Assembly: GCA_049514215.1 (NCBI GenBank)
Contig: JBEKVI010000004.1
Coordinates: 58,023 to 122,022, forward strand
Length of the DNA stretch: 64,000 nucleotides
Direction: 5' to 3'
From: BOG-994 sp049514215
GTDB lineage: Bacteria > Pseudomonadota > Gammaproteobacteria > Burkholderiales > Burkholderiaceae_D
A program made the translations under genes and the position numbers. The notes under the pieces are model-generated. The model was not told where the DNA came from. It did no database searches and saw nothing but the letters and a program-made list of their open reading frames with translations. Shown one piece after another: positions 1 through 7,965 of the stretch (the first letter of the stretch is position 1; each line of letters starts with the position of its first letter).

Positions 1-423
1 GAGCGCGGCCAGGGTTGCCCGCACGAGTTCGGTCTCTGCGACCGGCGCGACCCGACCCTCGGGCTGGCTAATCTCGATTCGTCCGGAATCAGGATCCACG
101 CGCGCTAGAACGATGCCGCTTGGGGTCTCGATCTGAGCCACGTCCGACGTCCAGGTCCCAAGCGAGCGCAAAAGCCAGAGTGCGCCCAAGGTCGCATGTC
201 CGCACATCTCCATTTCGTGGTTCGGGACAAAGAACCTCAGGCGAAGCGAATTGCCCGGTTGTTCCGGACGCAGAACAAAGGCGCTTTCGAGACCCTCCCG
301 GGCCGCGATCCCCCGCATGGCGTCCGACGAGAGCCCGTCGGCATGGAGCACTACGGGAGCGGGATTGCCGCCGGTCTGGCTCGCCGCGAAAACACGAACG
401 AGGTGAACCTCGGGAGCCGTCAC
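1..423 (-). CDS. PhzF-family protein (3' end outside window)
   Basis: Only the N-terminal 141 residues are visible; the frame stays open to the left edge. PhzF-family proteins have a diaminopimelate-epimerase-like fold and catalyse isomerase or epimerase-type reactions; most members have no known substrate. Family features seen are GGNPAPVVLHADGLS near residue 18, a run resembling the SETVF region (GLESAFVL), and MCGHATLGALWLL near residue 75, matching the family's CGH-T/A-ATA motif. I chose the GTG at 423; another in-frame GTG at 450 lacks a purine-rich leader. The upstream limit is the stop codon of the substrate-binding protein at 487, so it may be the last gene of the PQQ dehydrogenase unit. 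The specific reaction is unknown. Confidence 0.75.
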   Translation of the reverse strand, partial: MTAPEVHLVRVFAASQTGGNPAPVVLHADGLSSDAMRGIAAREGLESAFVLRPEQPGNSLRLRFFVPNHEMEMCGHATLGALWLLRSLGTWTSDVAQIETPSGIVLARVDPDSGRIEISQPEGRVAPVAETELVRATLAAL

Positions 424-486
424 ATCGAAGCCTGGGACAGCCCGCCGCACTGCGAGTGTCGTTGTGCGCGAAGCGGGCCTTCGGAG

Positions 487-1434
487 TTACTGGGCCAGCT
501 GCGAAAAACTGATCCCGGGCGAGACAAACGGTTCGGCAGGCTCGACGAAGGTGATGCCGTTTTGTTTTGCGATGCTTGCAATCTCGCCGGACGAGCGCAT
601 CGTATCGATGGCGGTATTGATCTGTGCAAGAAGTTCATCGTGGGTTGTCAGCGTGACATAGCCGAGATTGAAGGCGATAGGATACAGGTATCCGCTATCG
701 CGAATCTGGGTTTGCGGATGATCGTGGCGATAGGCATCAAAGCGTGCAAGCGACAGGAAACTCGCGTCGATCTCGCCCTTCTCCAGTCGGTCCAGAAGCG
801 CTCCCTGGCCGACCGGATAGTGGGTGATGTGATCGATCAGGCGACCGTTTTGATACATCATCAGAATCGCGTCGCCAAAAGTGCCCCCTTCGACCCCGAA
901 GTGCAGATCGCCCACGTCGTCGAGTCCTCTTACCGAGCGCTGCGAGACCTTCGGACTCAGAAGGAGGACGAGCGCGGAGCGCTGGTAGGGATGGCTGGGT
1001 GTGAGCGTTCCGAGCGCCACGCGCCGACCCCTGTCCTTGGCGGTCGCCCCATGAAAGTCGGGCATGCGCGTGCTCGAAAGTCCAGGTCGCCCAAGCGAGT
1101 CCGCAACGAGGGGATAGCCCGCAACGATGTCGCATCGACCATCCGACAAAAGGGCATTCGCATCGAGCGTCGGGCTGGCATCTTCGTCCATCTTGCTCTC
1201 GAACCACTGGATCTGAAGCGGTCGGCCCAGGTGTTGGGCTAACGCTCCCGAGACCGCGACATCGAACCCCGCACCGGTTTCACCGTGGGCGACCGAATAG
1301 GGCGGCCGATCCTCGTCCAAGCACACCTTCAGGGGCGCCTGGGCGAAGGCCGCGCCAGAACCCAGAAGAATCCCACCGCAAAGCACGGCGTCGAAGGCCA
1401 GCGCGCAGCCGAAATCCAGAAAAGACCCTCTCAC
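487..1434 (-). CDS. XoxJ/MxaJ-like periplasmic binding protein of a PQQ dehydrogenase cluster
   Basis: A 315-residue family-3 solute-binding protein of the type encoded beside quinoprotein alcohol dehydrogenases (MxaJ/XoxJ). A signal peptide ends near residue 31 (AFA-QA). The mature part starts with the typical binding-protein strand LKVCLDEDRPPYS and continues with a two-lobe organisation (GFDVAVSGALA, then GRCDIVAGYPL and FGVEGGTFGDAI). There is no ABC permease or ATPase nearby, so transport is unlikely. In methylotrophs such proteins are thought to assist maturation or activation of the dehydrogenase. The ATG overlaps the stop of the cytochrome gene (ATGA), indicating translational coupling. 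The family is clear; the exact role is inferred from context. Confidence 0.85.
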   Translation of the reverse strand: MRGSFLDFGCALAFDAVLCGGILLGSGAAFAQAPLKVCLDEDRPPYSVAHGETGAGFDVAVSGALAQHLGRPLQIQWFESKMDEDASPTLDANALLSDGRCDIVAGYPLVADSLGRPGLSSTRMPDFHGATAKDRGRRVALGTLTPSHPYQRSALVLLLSPKVSQRSVRGLDDVGDLHFGVEGGTFGDAILMMYQNGRLIDHITHYPVGQGALLDRLEKGEIDASFLSLARFDAYRHDHPQTQIRDSGYLYPIAFNLGYVTLTTHDELLAQINTAIDTMRSSGEIASIAKQNGITFVEPAEPFVSPGISFSQLAQ

Positions 1435-1811
1435 GACTTGCCTCCCGTCAGGATATAGGCCCAGATGGCGTCCATCTCTTCGGAAGAGAGCACCTCACCC
1501 CAGGGTGGCATGCGGCCATTTTTTCCATTGGTGACCGAATTCAGAAAGCGCGCCTTGTCGTTATGCGGGAAGGTCCGAAGATCGAATGCGATCGTACCGG
1601 GCGTGACCATGTTAAATCCGTGGCAATGCGAGCAATGACGCGCGTAGAGTTCCTTGCCCCGATCGGCGAACGCGCGGTTCGCCGCGGCGTTCTCTTCGGG
1701 AGCGGGGCTTGCCGGCGGTGAATCGCCCTGGGCTAAGACCCAGGAGGGAGTCCAGAAAACCAAAGCGGTGAGAACAAAGCCGATGCGGATGCGACGAATA
1801 CGTGTACTCAA
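1431..1811 (-). CDS. Periplasmic c-type cytochrome (XoxG-like electron acceptor)
   Basis: A 126-residue monoheme cytochrome c, probably the electron acceptor of the neighbouring PQQ dehydrogenase. A signal peptide covers about residues 1-27 (cleavage near VLA-QG). Heme attachment is C60-S-H-C63-H64; the likely distal ligand is Met101 in GRMPPWG. The start appears to be TTG at 1811 with only a weak GGA-type leader, and it lies just after a strong intrinsic terminator (1826-1859), so expression may depend on read-through or be kept lower than that of the dehydrogenase. It overlaps the next gene by 4 bases. Length and context fit XoxG or PedF-type partners; which one cannot be decided here. Confidence 0.85.
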   Translation of the reverse strand: MSTRIRRIRIGFVLTALVFWTPSWVLAQGDSPPASPAPEENAAANRAFADRGKELYARHCSHCHGFNMVTPGTIAFDLRTFPHNDKARFLNSVTNGKNGRMPPWGEVLSSEEMDAIWAYILTGGKS

Positions 1812-1825
1812 TTGATGCGCTGTCC

Positions 1826-1859
1826 GAAAAAAGCGGGAGCGCCCGCATTGGGCGCTCCC
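1826..1859 (-). terminator. Intrinsic terminator between the PQQ dehydrogenase and cytochrome genes
   Basis: A perfect 10-bp stem (1835-1844 with 1850-1859, 5-base loop) is followed on the minus strand by GC and a run of six T. It lies 24 bp after the dehydrogenase stop codon and before the cytochrome gene of the same apparent operon. It probably attenuates the distal genes so the dehydrogenase is made in excess. Confidence 0.85.
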
Positions 1860-1882
1860 AGGATTAATCCCCTACGCGATCG

Positions 1883-3547
1883 TTACTTCTGAAGCGCGAA
1901 GACCCAAAGCGAGCCGCCTGCAGGAATGGTGGCCAGGCGCTCGTCACCGGAGAAGAGCGAATAGACGCCCCCGATGCCGCTCGTGACCGCGACGTACTGC
2001 GTTCCATCCTGCTCCCAGGTCACAGGTTGCCCCTCGATGCCCGAGCCGGTCTTGAACTGCCAGAGCTTTTTGCCGGTCTCGGCGTCAAAGGCCTCGAACT
2101 CGCCGGTGAGCTTGCCGCTAAAGACGACGTTCCCAGCCGTCGAGAGCACCCCCGAGAAGCGCGGCAGATCGCTGCCATCTTCCCACTTGGCCTTGCCCGT
2201 CATGGGATCGATGGCCTTCAAGTGTCCGCGCGCGCCGCTGGGCCAGTCCCAGAGGTCGGAGAGGTCCATCCCCACGTACCACTCGCCGGCCTTGTACTCG
2301 GCGGGGACCGCCTTGTAGTGGCCACCGAAGGCGAGCGTATTGGCGTAGGCAAGCTTGGTCTTCGGATCGTAGGAGATCGGCATCCAGTTCTTGCCTCCCA
2401 GGATCGACGGATAGACCACCACCTTTTCGCCCGTGCGCGCCTTCTTGGTGACGTCGGTCTCGATGGGGCGACCGGTGGCCATGTCGACACCGCTTGCCCA
2501 GTTGACCTTGACGTAGGGATTGGCCGCAATCAGCTTTCCGTCGTTACGATTCAACACGTAGAAAAAGCCGTTGCGGTTGGCGTTCATGATGACCGGCGTG
2601 GGCTTGCCCTGAACGTCGACGGTGGCCAGCACCATCTCGGCCACCGAATCGTAGTCAAAGGGATTGTTCGGTGAAAACTGGAAGTGCCACTTGATCTTGC
2701 CCGTCTGCGGATCCATGGCGAGCACCGAACAGGTGTACAGATTGTCGCCCGGACGCACGCCGGCATTAAACGGCCCTGGATTGCCCACGCCCCAGTAGAC
2801 GGTGTGCAACTCGGGGTCGAACGAACCCGTGATCCAGGTCGAGCCGCCGCCAAACTTCCAGGTGTCCCCCGGCCAGGTATTGCCGCCGGCTTCGCTCGGT
2901 TCCGGGACCGTGTAGGTCCGCCAGAGGTGCTTGCCGGTGGCAGGCTCCCATCCGTCGATGAAGTCGCGCGTGCCGAATTCCGCGCCGGAAATCCCCGTGA
3001 TCACCACGCCATCGGCCACCAGGGGTGCCATGGTCATCGAAAATCCGGTCTTGTAGTCGGCCGCGTTCTGTCTCCAGAGCTCTTTGCCGGTCTTCGCGTC
3101 CAGTGCAATGACATTGGCATCGAGGGTTGTGCGGAACAGTTTGCCATCGAAGATCGCAGCACCGCGATTGATGATGCCGCAGCACACCACGCGCGGCACG
3201 TCAGCCGGATAGTCGACCTTGGTCTTCCAGATCTGCTGGCCGCTTTTGACATCGATGGCGGCCGTCGCGCTATTGGAGGTGATGTACAGCACCCCTTTAT
3301 AGACGATCGGTTGCGACTCTTCGCTGCGATTGTCGTCGAGGCTGTAGTTCCAAACCGGCGTGAGCTTGTTGACGTTCTCGGCATTGATCTGCGTGAGCGT
3401 GCTATAGCGCTGCAGGTTGTAGCCCATGCCGTAGTTCAGGACGTCGTGGGTGTCGCTCACGCCTTTGACCAGCTCGTCGTTCGACTGCGCCAGCGTGGCC
3501 GTCGGGAGCGCGAACGCCATCCCGAGCATTAGTGCTGCAATCTTCAT
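1883..3547 (-). CDS. PQQ-dependent alcohol dehydrogenase, lanthanide-type (PedH/ExaF-like)
   Basis: A 554-residue periplasmic quinoprotein that should oxidise primary alcohols to aldehydes and pass electrons to cytochrome c. The ATG at 3547 is preceded by GGAGGAGAC and starts a signal peptide (cleavage near TLA-QS, residue 21); longer in-frame starts lack this. Eight-bladed propeller features include repeated tryptophan-docking motifs (GKELWRQ, GKHLWRT, GKKLWQF), the vicinal disulfide Cys122-Cys123 and metal-ligand Glu190 in GAEFG. The catalytic aspartate falls in D298-Y299-D300. A second Asp two residues after the first is the known mark of rare-earth-dependent enzymes; calcium enzymes have Ala or Ser there. 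Ethanol- versus methanol-type substrate is undecided, but the sequence looks closer to PedH/ExaF than to XoxF. Confidence 0.9.
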   Translation of the reverse strand: MKIAALMLGMAFALPTATLAQSNDELVKGVSDTHDVLNYGMGYNLQRYSTLTQINAENVNKLTPVWNYSLDDNRSEESQPIVYKGVLYITSNSATAAIDVKSGQQIWKTKVDYPADVPRVVCCGIINRGAAIFDGKLFRTTLDANVIALDAKTGKELWRQNAADYKTGFSMTMAPLVADGVVITGISGAEFGTRDFIDGWEPATGKHLWRTYTVPEPSEAGGNTWPGDTWKFGGGSTWITGSFDPELHTVYWGVGNPGPFNAGVRPGDNLYTCSVLAMDPQTGKIKWHFQFSPNNPFDYDSVAEMVLATVDVQGKPTPVIMNANRNGFFYVLNRNDGKLIAANPYVKVNWASGVDMATGRPIETDVTKKARTGEKVVVYPSILGGKNWMPISYDPKTKLAYANTLAFGGHYKAVPAEYKAGEWYVGMDLSDLWDWPSGARGHLKAIDPMTGKAKWEDGSDLPRFSGVLSTAGNVVFSGKLTGEFEAFDAETGKKLWQFKTGSGIEGQPVTWEQDGTQYVAVTSGIGGVYSLFSGDERLATIPAGGSLWVFALQK

Positions 3548-4164
3548 GTCTCCTCCGTGGGGTGTTTGCATCCCTTGAAGGCTCGCGATGCCAGCCAACC
3601 AGGGTGGTCTCCTCCTACTTTGGATGCCCGCGCAGCAAGCTGGCACCGGCAACCTATGTGGATCCTGACATATTGATTGCGATTGTCGCAATGCGGGAAA
3701 ACGCGTTAGCTCCATTCGTATATAACGCTAAATGTATGGAGGCACTCTCGAATTCAGTCGTTCGTGCGGCGCATCATTGCTTTTCTTATTCAGTAAAAAT
3801 CCGGGGCTTGGCGTGCCGCAGCAAAACGCTCCAAAACCAAGGGCATGTACAAGTGCGGGAACCAAAAAAATTTCCGACGCGGACTCCAGGCCGCGAAATG
3901 AGACAGGCCTTGCGGCGCGGCGCCCCGGCAAAGCGCATCGCATCGATGGTGCGCGCGGCACGAACGGGAAGTCACGAGCGGATTATTGGAGGGGTTAATG
4001 CGCTGGTTGTCGAGTGGAGTCTCCAAGCCCTGCCGGTGCTCCGGTCCTCGGACTCGGGCTTCGGATCTCCGCGATAAATTTTCTCCAGAATCACGCCGGT
4101 GTTCACAGTATGATGAGATTCAGGCACGCCCTTTTGGCGGCCGGCTCCTCCGACGGATCAAAAC
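3548..4164. other. Divergent intergenic region, AT-enriched
   Basis: There are 617 bases between the PQQ dehydrogenase (leftward) and the isochorismatase-like gene (rightward). The middle (about 3660-3860) is clearly more AT-rich than its surroundings and contains a 17-bp palindrome at 3676-3692. Open frames here show no recognisable protein and no good ribosome binding site. It probably holds both promoters. Confidence 0.6.
3676..3692. promoter_or_regulatory. Candidate operator of the PQQ dehydrogenase operon
   Basis: Perfect palindrome ATTGCGA-TTG-TCGCAAT, centred 137 bp upstream of the dehydrogenase start codon, in the AT-rich part of the divergent region. The symmetry and position suggest a dimeric regulator. 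The regulator is not identified in the window. Confidence 0.4.
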
Positions 4165-4710
4165 ATGAAAAGGTTGTCCGACCAGAGCGCTCTCATCGTG
4201 ATCGACCTGCAGACAGCGATGTTTGCAGGGGACTTGTTCGAACCCCTCCACCAAGCCGATCGTCTGGCCGATCGCGTGCGCTCGCTTCTCGCCTGGGCGC
4301 GCCGCACGGGCCGGCCCGTGTGCTTCATTCGACACGACGGAGATAGCGGGGATTCGCTCGCGCCCGGCGCATCCGGATGGCCCATCTGGCCTGCCCTGGG
4401 CCAGGCCGAACACGAACCGACCTTCTCGAAGACCGTGGGGGATGCCTTTAGCCAGGCCGCCCTCGTCGACTGGGTCGGCCAGAATCAGCTCGCAGAGGTG
4501 ATCCTGCTCGGGGCCCAGAGCGATCAGTGTGTGGCCGCGACCGTGAAAGGTGCGCTCGAGCGCGGACTTGCGGTCACTGTCGTTGCCGATGCGCACAGCA
4601 CCTGGGACAGTGAAGGCGAAAGCGCTGAACACATCATCACACGCTACAACGCGCTCTTTGCCAATTCCGGAGCGCACCTCGCCTCGACCGAAGACGTGAT
4701 CCGGAGTTGA
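4165..4710 (+). CDS. Isochorismatase-like cysteine hydrolase
   Basis: A 181-residue member of the isochorismatase/nicotinamidase superfamily. The catalytic triad is visible as Asp14 (ALIVIDLQ), Lys89 (TFSKTV) and Cys122 (AQSDQCVAATV), with the cis-peptide region just before the cysteine. The superfamily hydrolyses amides or vinyl ethers; the substrate cannot be told from sequence. It has no signal peptide, so it is cytoplasmic. It stands alone between leftward genes, reading rightward from the divergent region, and is convergent with the poxB-like gene 48 bp away. A TATGAT box at 4109-4114 is a possible -10 element, but no convincing -35 accompanies it. Confidence 0.85.
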   Translation: MKRLSDQSALIVIDLQTAMFAGDLFEPLHQADRLADRVRSLLAWARRTGRPVCFIRHDGDSGDSLAPGASGWPIWPALGQAEHEPTFSKTVGDAFSQAALVDWVGQNQLAEVILLGAQSDQCVAATVKGALERGLAVTVVADAHSTWDSEGESAEHIITRYNALFANSGAHLASTEDVIRS

Positions 4711-4758
4711 TGCGAGGCCCCGTCGCGATCCCCCGGTGCTTTCACATCGATGCGCACT

Positions 4759-6480
4759 TCATCGAAGCAGGTTGACCTTGGCCAGATCGATGAGTTCGCC
4801 CGCCCGACCATCGAGAACCGCACGCAGCGTGAACAGCCCAAACCGAAACGCCTCTTCAGCCGTGACGGTCGGCGGCATGGCGAGTTCCTGACGCGGCGTG
4901 ACCACGTCCAAAAGCGCCGGACCGGGATGCGCCAGGGCCTCTGCGATGCCTGCGCGCAGATCCCCGGGGTTCTCGATGCGCACCCCCTTAATTCCCATGG
5001 CCTGGGCCATGTTCGCGAAGTTCGGGTTCTTGAGCTCGCATCCCGTATCCAGAAAGCCTCCCGCTTTCATTTCCATCTCGACGAAGCCCAAGGTGCCGTT
5101 GTTCAGGACCACAACCTTGACGGGCAGATTCAATTGCGAAAGCGTCAGAAAGTCCCCCATCATCATGGCAAAACCGCCGTCGCCCGACATCGAGATCACC
5201 TGTCGCTTGGGGTAGGCGGTCTGCGCGCCGATGGCTTGCAGGAGCGCATTGGCCATCGATCCATGATTAAACGAGCCCACGATGCGACGTTTTCCGTTGA
5301 CCTTGAGGTAGCGCGCCAACCACAGGATGGGTGTGCCCGTGTCGCACGTGAAAATCGCGTCCTCGGCTGCGAGCTCACTGACGAGCGCCGTCACGCTTTG
5401 CGGGTGCAAGAGCTTGCCGCGCGCGTCGATCTCGGCCAAGGCGTCGAGATCCCGACGCGCCCTCTTGTAGTGGGCCAGCGCCGCATCCAGGTGACGCGTA
5501 TCCGCTTTCTCCCCGACATGGGGCGTGACCGCGCAAAGCGTTGCGCGCACATCCCCCAGTAGCCCGAGTTCGATCGCACACCGGTTACCAAGCGCTTCGG
5601 GACGCAGATCGATCTGAGCGATGTGCGCCTTCTCGGGAAAGAACTGCCGGTACGGAAAATCGGCCCCGAGCATGAGCAGCGTGTCGCATTCCTTCATGGC
5701 CGCATAGCCGCTCGAGAAACCGACCAGACCCGTCATCCCCACGTCAAAGGGATTGTCGTACTCCAGATGCTCCTTGCCGCGCAGCGTATGCACGATCGGA
5801 GCCTTGAGAAGCCGCGCCAACTCGATCACTTCCGCATGCGCGCCCGCGCAGCCGGCCCCGCAGAAGAAGGTGATTTTCTTGCCGCCGTTTAAGATCTGCG
5901 CGAGCTTTTGCACCTCGGACGCTAAGGGTGTTACGACCGGCTTTTCCGGAAGATGCCAGCGCGCCACATCGGCGACGGCTGCCTTTAGGGCAATGTCCCC
6001 GGGAATGACGACCACCGCAACGCCGCGCCTGCCGAGCGCCACGCGGAGGGCGCGACGCAGAATCTGGGGCAGTTGGGAGGGATTGGAGACCAGTTCGGCG
6101 TAGTAGCTGCACTCGCGAAAGAGGATTTCCGGATGGGTCGCCTGAAAATAGTCGATCCCGATTTCGCTACTCGGAATGTGCGCGGCAATGGCCAAGACCG
6201 GCACGCCGCTGCGATGACAGTCAAATAGACCGTTGATGAGGTGCAGGTTGCCGGGCCCGCAGCTGCCTGCACACACGGCCAGTTGCCCCGTCACGTGCGC
6301 TTCGGCTCCGGCCGCGAAAGCAGCGCCCTCTTCGTTGCGCATGTGGATCCACTCGATCTGAGCCAGGCGCCGCAGTGAATCGGTGAACCCGTTCAGTGAA
6401 TCGCCAACCACCCCATAGATGCGCTTGACCCCGGCTGCAGCGAGCGTTTCGGCAATGAAATCCGCAGATGATTTGGACAT
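4759..6480 (-). CDS. poxB: Pyruvate dehydrogenase (quinone), PoxB-type
   Basis: A 573-residue thiamine-diphosphate flavoenzyme that decarboxylates pyruvate to acetate and reduces membrane ubiquinone. Three domains are visible: the N-terminal pyrimidine-binding domain with the conserved TPP glutamate in RNEEGAA (Glu50 or Glu51), a central FAD-binding domain (about residues 190-330), and the C-terminal pyrophosphate domain with GDGGF at 433 and the closing NN at 460-461. The length matches E. coli PoxB (572). The C-terminus (LIDLAKVNLLR) could be the lipid-binding tail of PoxB, though similarity there is weak. The ATG is preceded by GAGGAGCC. It stands as a single gene between the two alcohol/aldehyde oxidation clusters, consistent with shared acetate-forming metabolism. 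Confidence 0.9.
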   Translation of the reverse strand: MSKSSADFIAETLAAAGVKRIYGVVGDSLNGFTDSLRRLAQIEWIHMRNEEGAAFAAGAEAHVTGQLAVCAGSCGPGNLHLINGLFDCHRSGVPVLAIAAHIPSSEIGIDYFQATHPEILFRECSYYAELVSNPSQLPQILRRALRVALGRRGVAVVVIPGDIALKAAVADVARWHLPEKPVVTPLASEVQKLAQILNGGKKITFFCGAGCAGAHAEVIELARLLKAPIVHTLRGKEHLEYDNPFDVGMTGLVGFSSGYAAMKECDTLLMLGADFPYRQFFPEKAHIAQIDLRPEALGNRCAIELGLLGDVRATLCAVTPHVGEKADTRHLDAALAHYKRARRDLDALAEIDARGKLLHPQSVTALVSELAAEDAIFTCDTGTPILWLARYLKVNGKRRIVGSFNHGSMANALLQAIGAQTAYPKRQVISMSGDGGFAMMMGDFLTLSQLNLPVKVVVLNNGTLGFVEMEMKAGGFLDTGCELKNPNFANMAQAMGIKGVRIENPGDLRAGIAEALAHPGPALLDVVTPRQELAMPPTVTAEEAFRFGLFTLRAVLDGRAGELIDLAKVNLLR

Positions 6481-6690
6481 GAAGTGGCTCCTCGGATGCG
6501 ATGCGGCTGGATGGTTGGAACGACAGGGAGGGCAGGATGCAACACCCAGGGCCGCGGACGCCCTGGATGCCTAAGCCCGAGTCCGCCACTGTAGCGTTGC
6601 GCGCCGGACCCAACAAGATCTCGGCGGCCCGCGCGGGCTTTTCATGTCCCCCCTCGCCCGAGATCCCCCGGGCGGGCCAGGCGAGGTCGA

Positions 6691-7962
6691 CTAGTTCTCG
6701 GATCCGGGCTCGTGCCTTATCTTTGCGACCGCCTGAGTGGTGACGGACGACGCTTGATTGTTCCAGCCCTGCCGGATGAAGGAGAGGACGTCGGCGACCT
6801 CACGGTCGCTCATGACCGCGCGAAAGCTCGGCATCGGATAGGCGGCCGGAATACCCTGCAGTATCAGGGCATGACTACCGTACAAGGTGACGTTGATCGA
6901 CGATGTGGGATCGCCCTCGATCACATTGGGATTTCCAGCGAGCGGTGCGAGGTAGGGCGCAAACGCCTTGCCGTCAACCCCGTGACATCCCATGCAATAG
7001 GTGGCATACAGGGTCGCTCCGGCGTTTCCGGCAGGCCGGGTTAGCGCAGCCACCGTCGGCTTCGGGTCATAGACATAAGCCGGCGTGGCGCCCGCGCGCG
7101 GCGCAATCGACTTCAGATAGGTCGTCATGGCCGCGACATCGGCGTCGCTCAGATACTGCGTGCTGTTGTTGATGACGTCCGTCATCGAGCCGAACGCGGA
7201 GGCGTGACCGTTCGCCCCGGACTTCAGAAACGCCGCCAAATCGCCATCGGACCAGCGCCCAAGACCGGCGGCGGGCTCGCCACCCAGATCGGACGCATAC
7301 CATCCGTCGAGCAAGGCGCCGCGCAGGAAGTTCCGGCTCGTCTCGTCAAGACCCTTTTCGTTGTAGGCCAGCCCGCGCGGCGTGTGGCAGGCACCGCAGT
7401 GCCCCAAGCCCTGCACCAGATAGGCGCCCCGGTTCCAGGCGGCACTCTGGTTGGGCTTGTCCTTGTAGGTCTCGGACTTCAGAAACACGAGATTCCAGAG
7501 CTTCAGCGGCCAGCGCATGTTCAAGGGAAACGGAATGGTCGTCGGACGGTTCGCCTGATTGACCGGCGCGACCTGTTTCATGAAATAGGCATAGAGCGCT
7601 GCGACATCATCGTCGCGCAGCTTGGCGAAAGACGGATAGGGCATTGCCGGATACAGATTGTGGCCGTCGCGCGCAAGACCTTCGCGCAAGGCGCGCGCGA
7701 AATCGGCCTGGCTATATTGGCCGATGCCGGTGGTCGAGTCGGGCGTGATATTGGTCGTATACACCTTGCCCATGGGCGTATTCATCGGCAGCCCACCGGC
7801 AAAGGCCTTGCCGCCGGGAGCCGTATGACAGGACGTGCAATCACCCGCCTGGGCCAGATAGGCACCGCGGGCCACGGTGGCATCGTCGGCTGGCGCGGCA
7901 GCGTTCACCACGGCCGGCGCAACAAGAAAAAGGCCCAAGAGGATCGAGTGCAATGTTTTCAT
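6691..7962 (-). CDS. Triheme cytochrome c subunit of a periplasmic aldehyde dehydrogenase
   Basis: A 423-residue cytochrome with a signal peptide (cleavage near VNA-AA, residue 21) and three heme sites: C42-T-S-C-H46, C189-G-A-C-H193 and C323-M-G-C-H327. This layout is that of the membrane-bound alcohol/aldehyde dehydrogenase cytochrome subunits of acetic acid bacteria and of nicotinate and isoquinoline dehydrogenase systems. It should collect electrons from the molybdenum enzyme encoded just upstream (3-bp gap) and deliver them to quinone or to terminal cytochromes. No transmembrane helix is evident apart from the signal, so it may be soluble or attached peripherally. The three-gene unit is 10660 to 6691. 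Confidence 0.9.
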   Translation of the reverse strand: MKTLHSILLGLFLVAPAVVNAAAPADDATVARGAYLAQAGDCTSCHTAPGGKAFAGGLPMNTPMGKVYTTNITPDSTTGIGQYSQADFARALREGLARDGHNLYPAMPYPSFAKLRDDDVAALYAYFMKQVAPVNQANRPTTIPFPLNMRWPLKLWNLVFLKSETYKDKPNQSAAWNRGAYLVQGLGHCGACHTPRGLAYNEKGLDETSRNFLRGALLDGWYASDLGGEPAAGLGRWSDGDLAAFLKSGANGHASAFGSMTDVINNSTQYLSDADVAAMTTYLKSIAPRAGATPAYVYDPKPTVAALTRPAGNAGATLYATYCMGCHGVDGKAFAPYLAPLAGNPNVIEGDPTSSINVTLYGSHALILQGIPAAYPMPSFRAVMSDREVADVLSFIRQGWNNQASSVTTQAVAKIRHEPGSEN

Positions 7963-7965
7963 GGT

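Noticed and set aside
196..1242. Long plus-strand open frame opposite the PhzF-like and XoxJ-like genes
   Set aside because: Its sequence resembles no protein family and it is antisense to two clear genes; such frames are common in GC-rich DNA.
2027..3532. Plus-strand open frames opposite the PQQ dehydrogenase gene
   Set aside because: Low-complexity, Arg/His-rich translations without family motifs, fully antisense to a well-supported gene.
3532..4077. Plus-strand open frame in the region upstream of the isochorismatase-like gene
   Set aside because: No leader, no family resemblance, and it covers the AT-rich promoter zone and palindrome.
6627..6642. GCCCGCGCGGGC followed by TTTT as a plus-strand terminator
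   Set aside because: No plus-strand gene ends before it; it is in the gap between two leftward genes, so orientation makes no sense.
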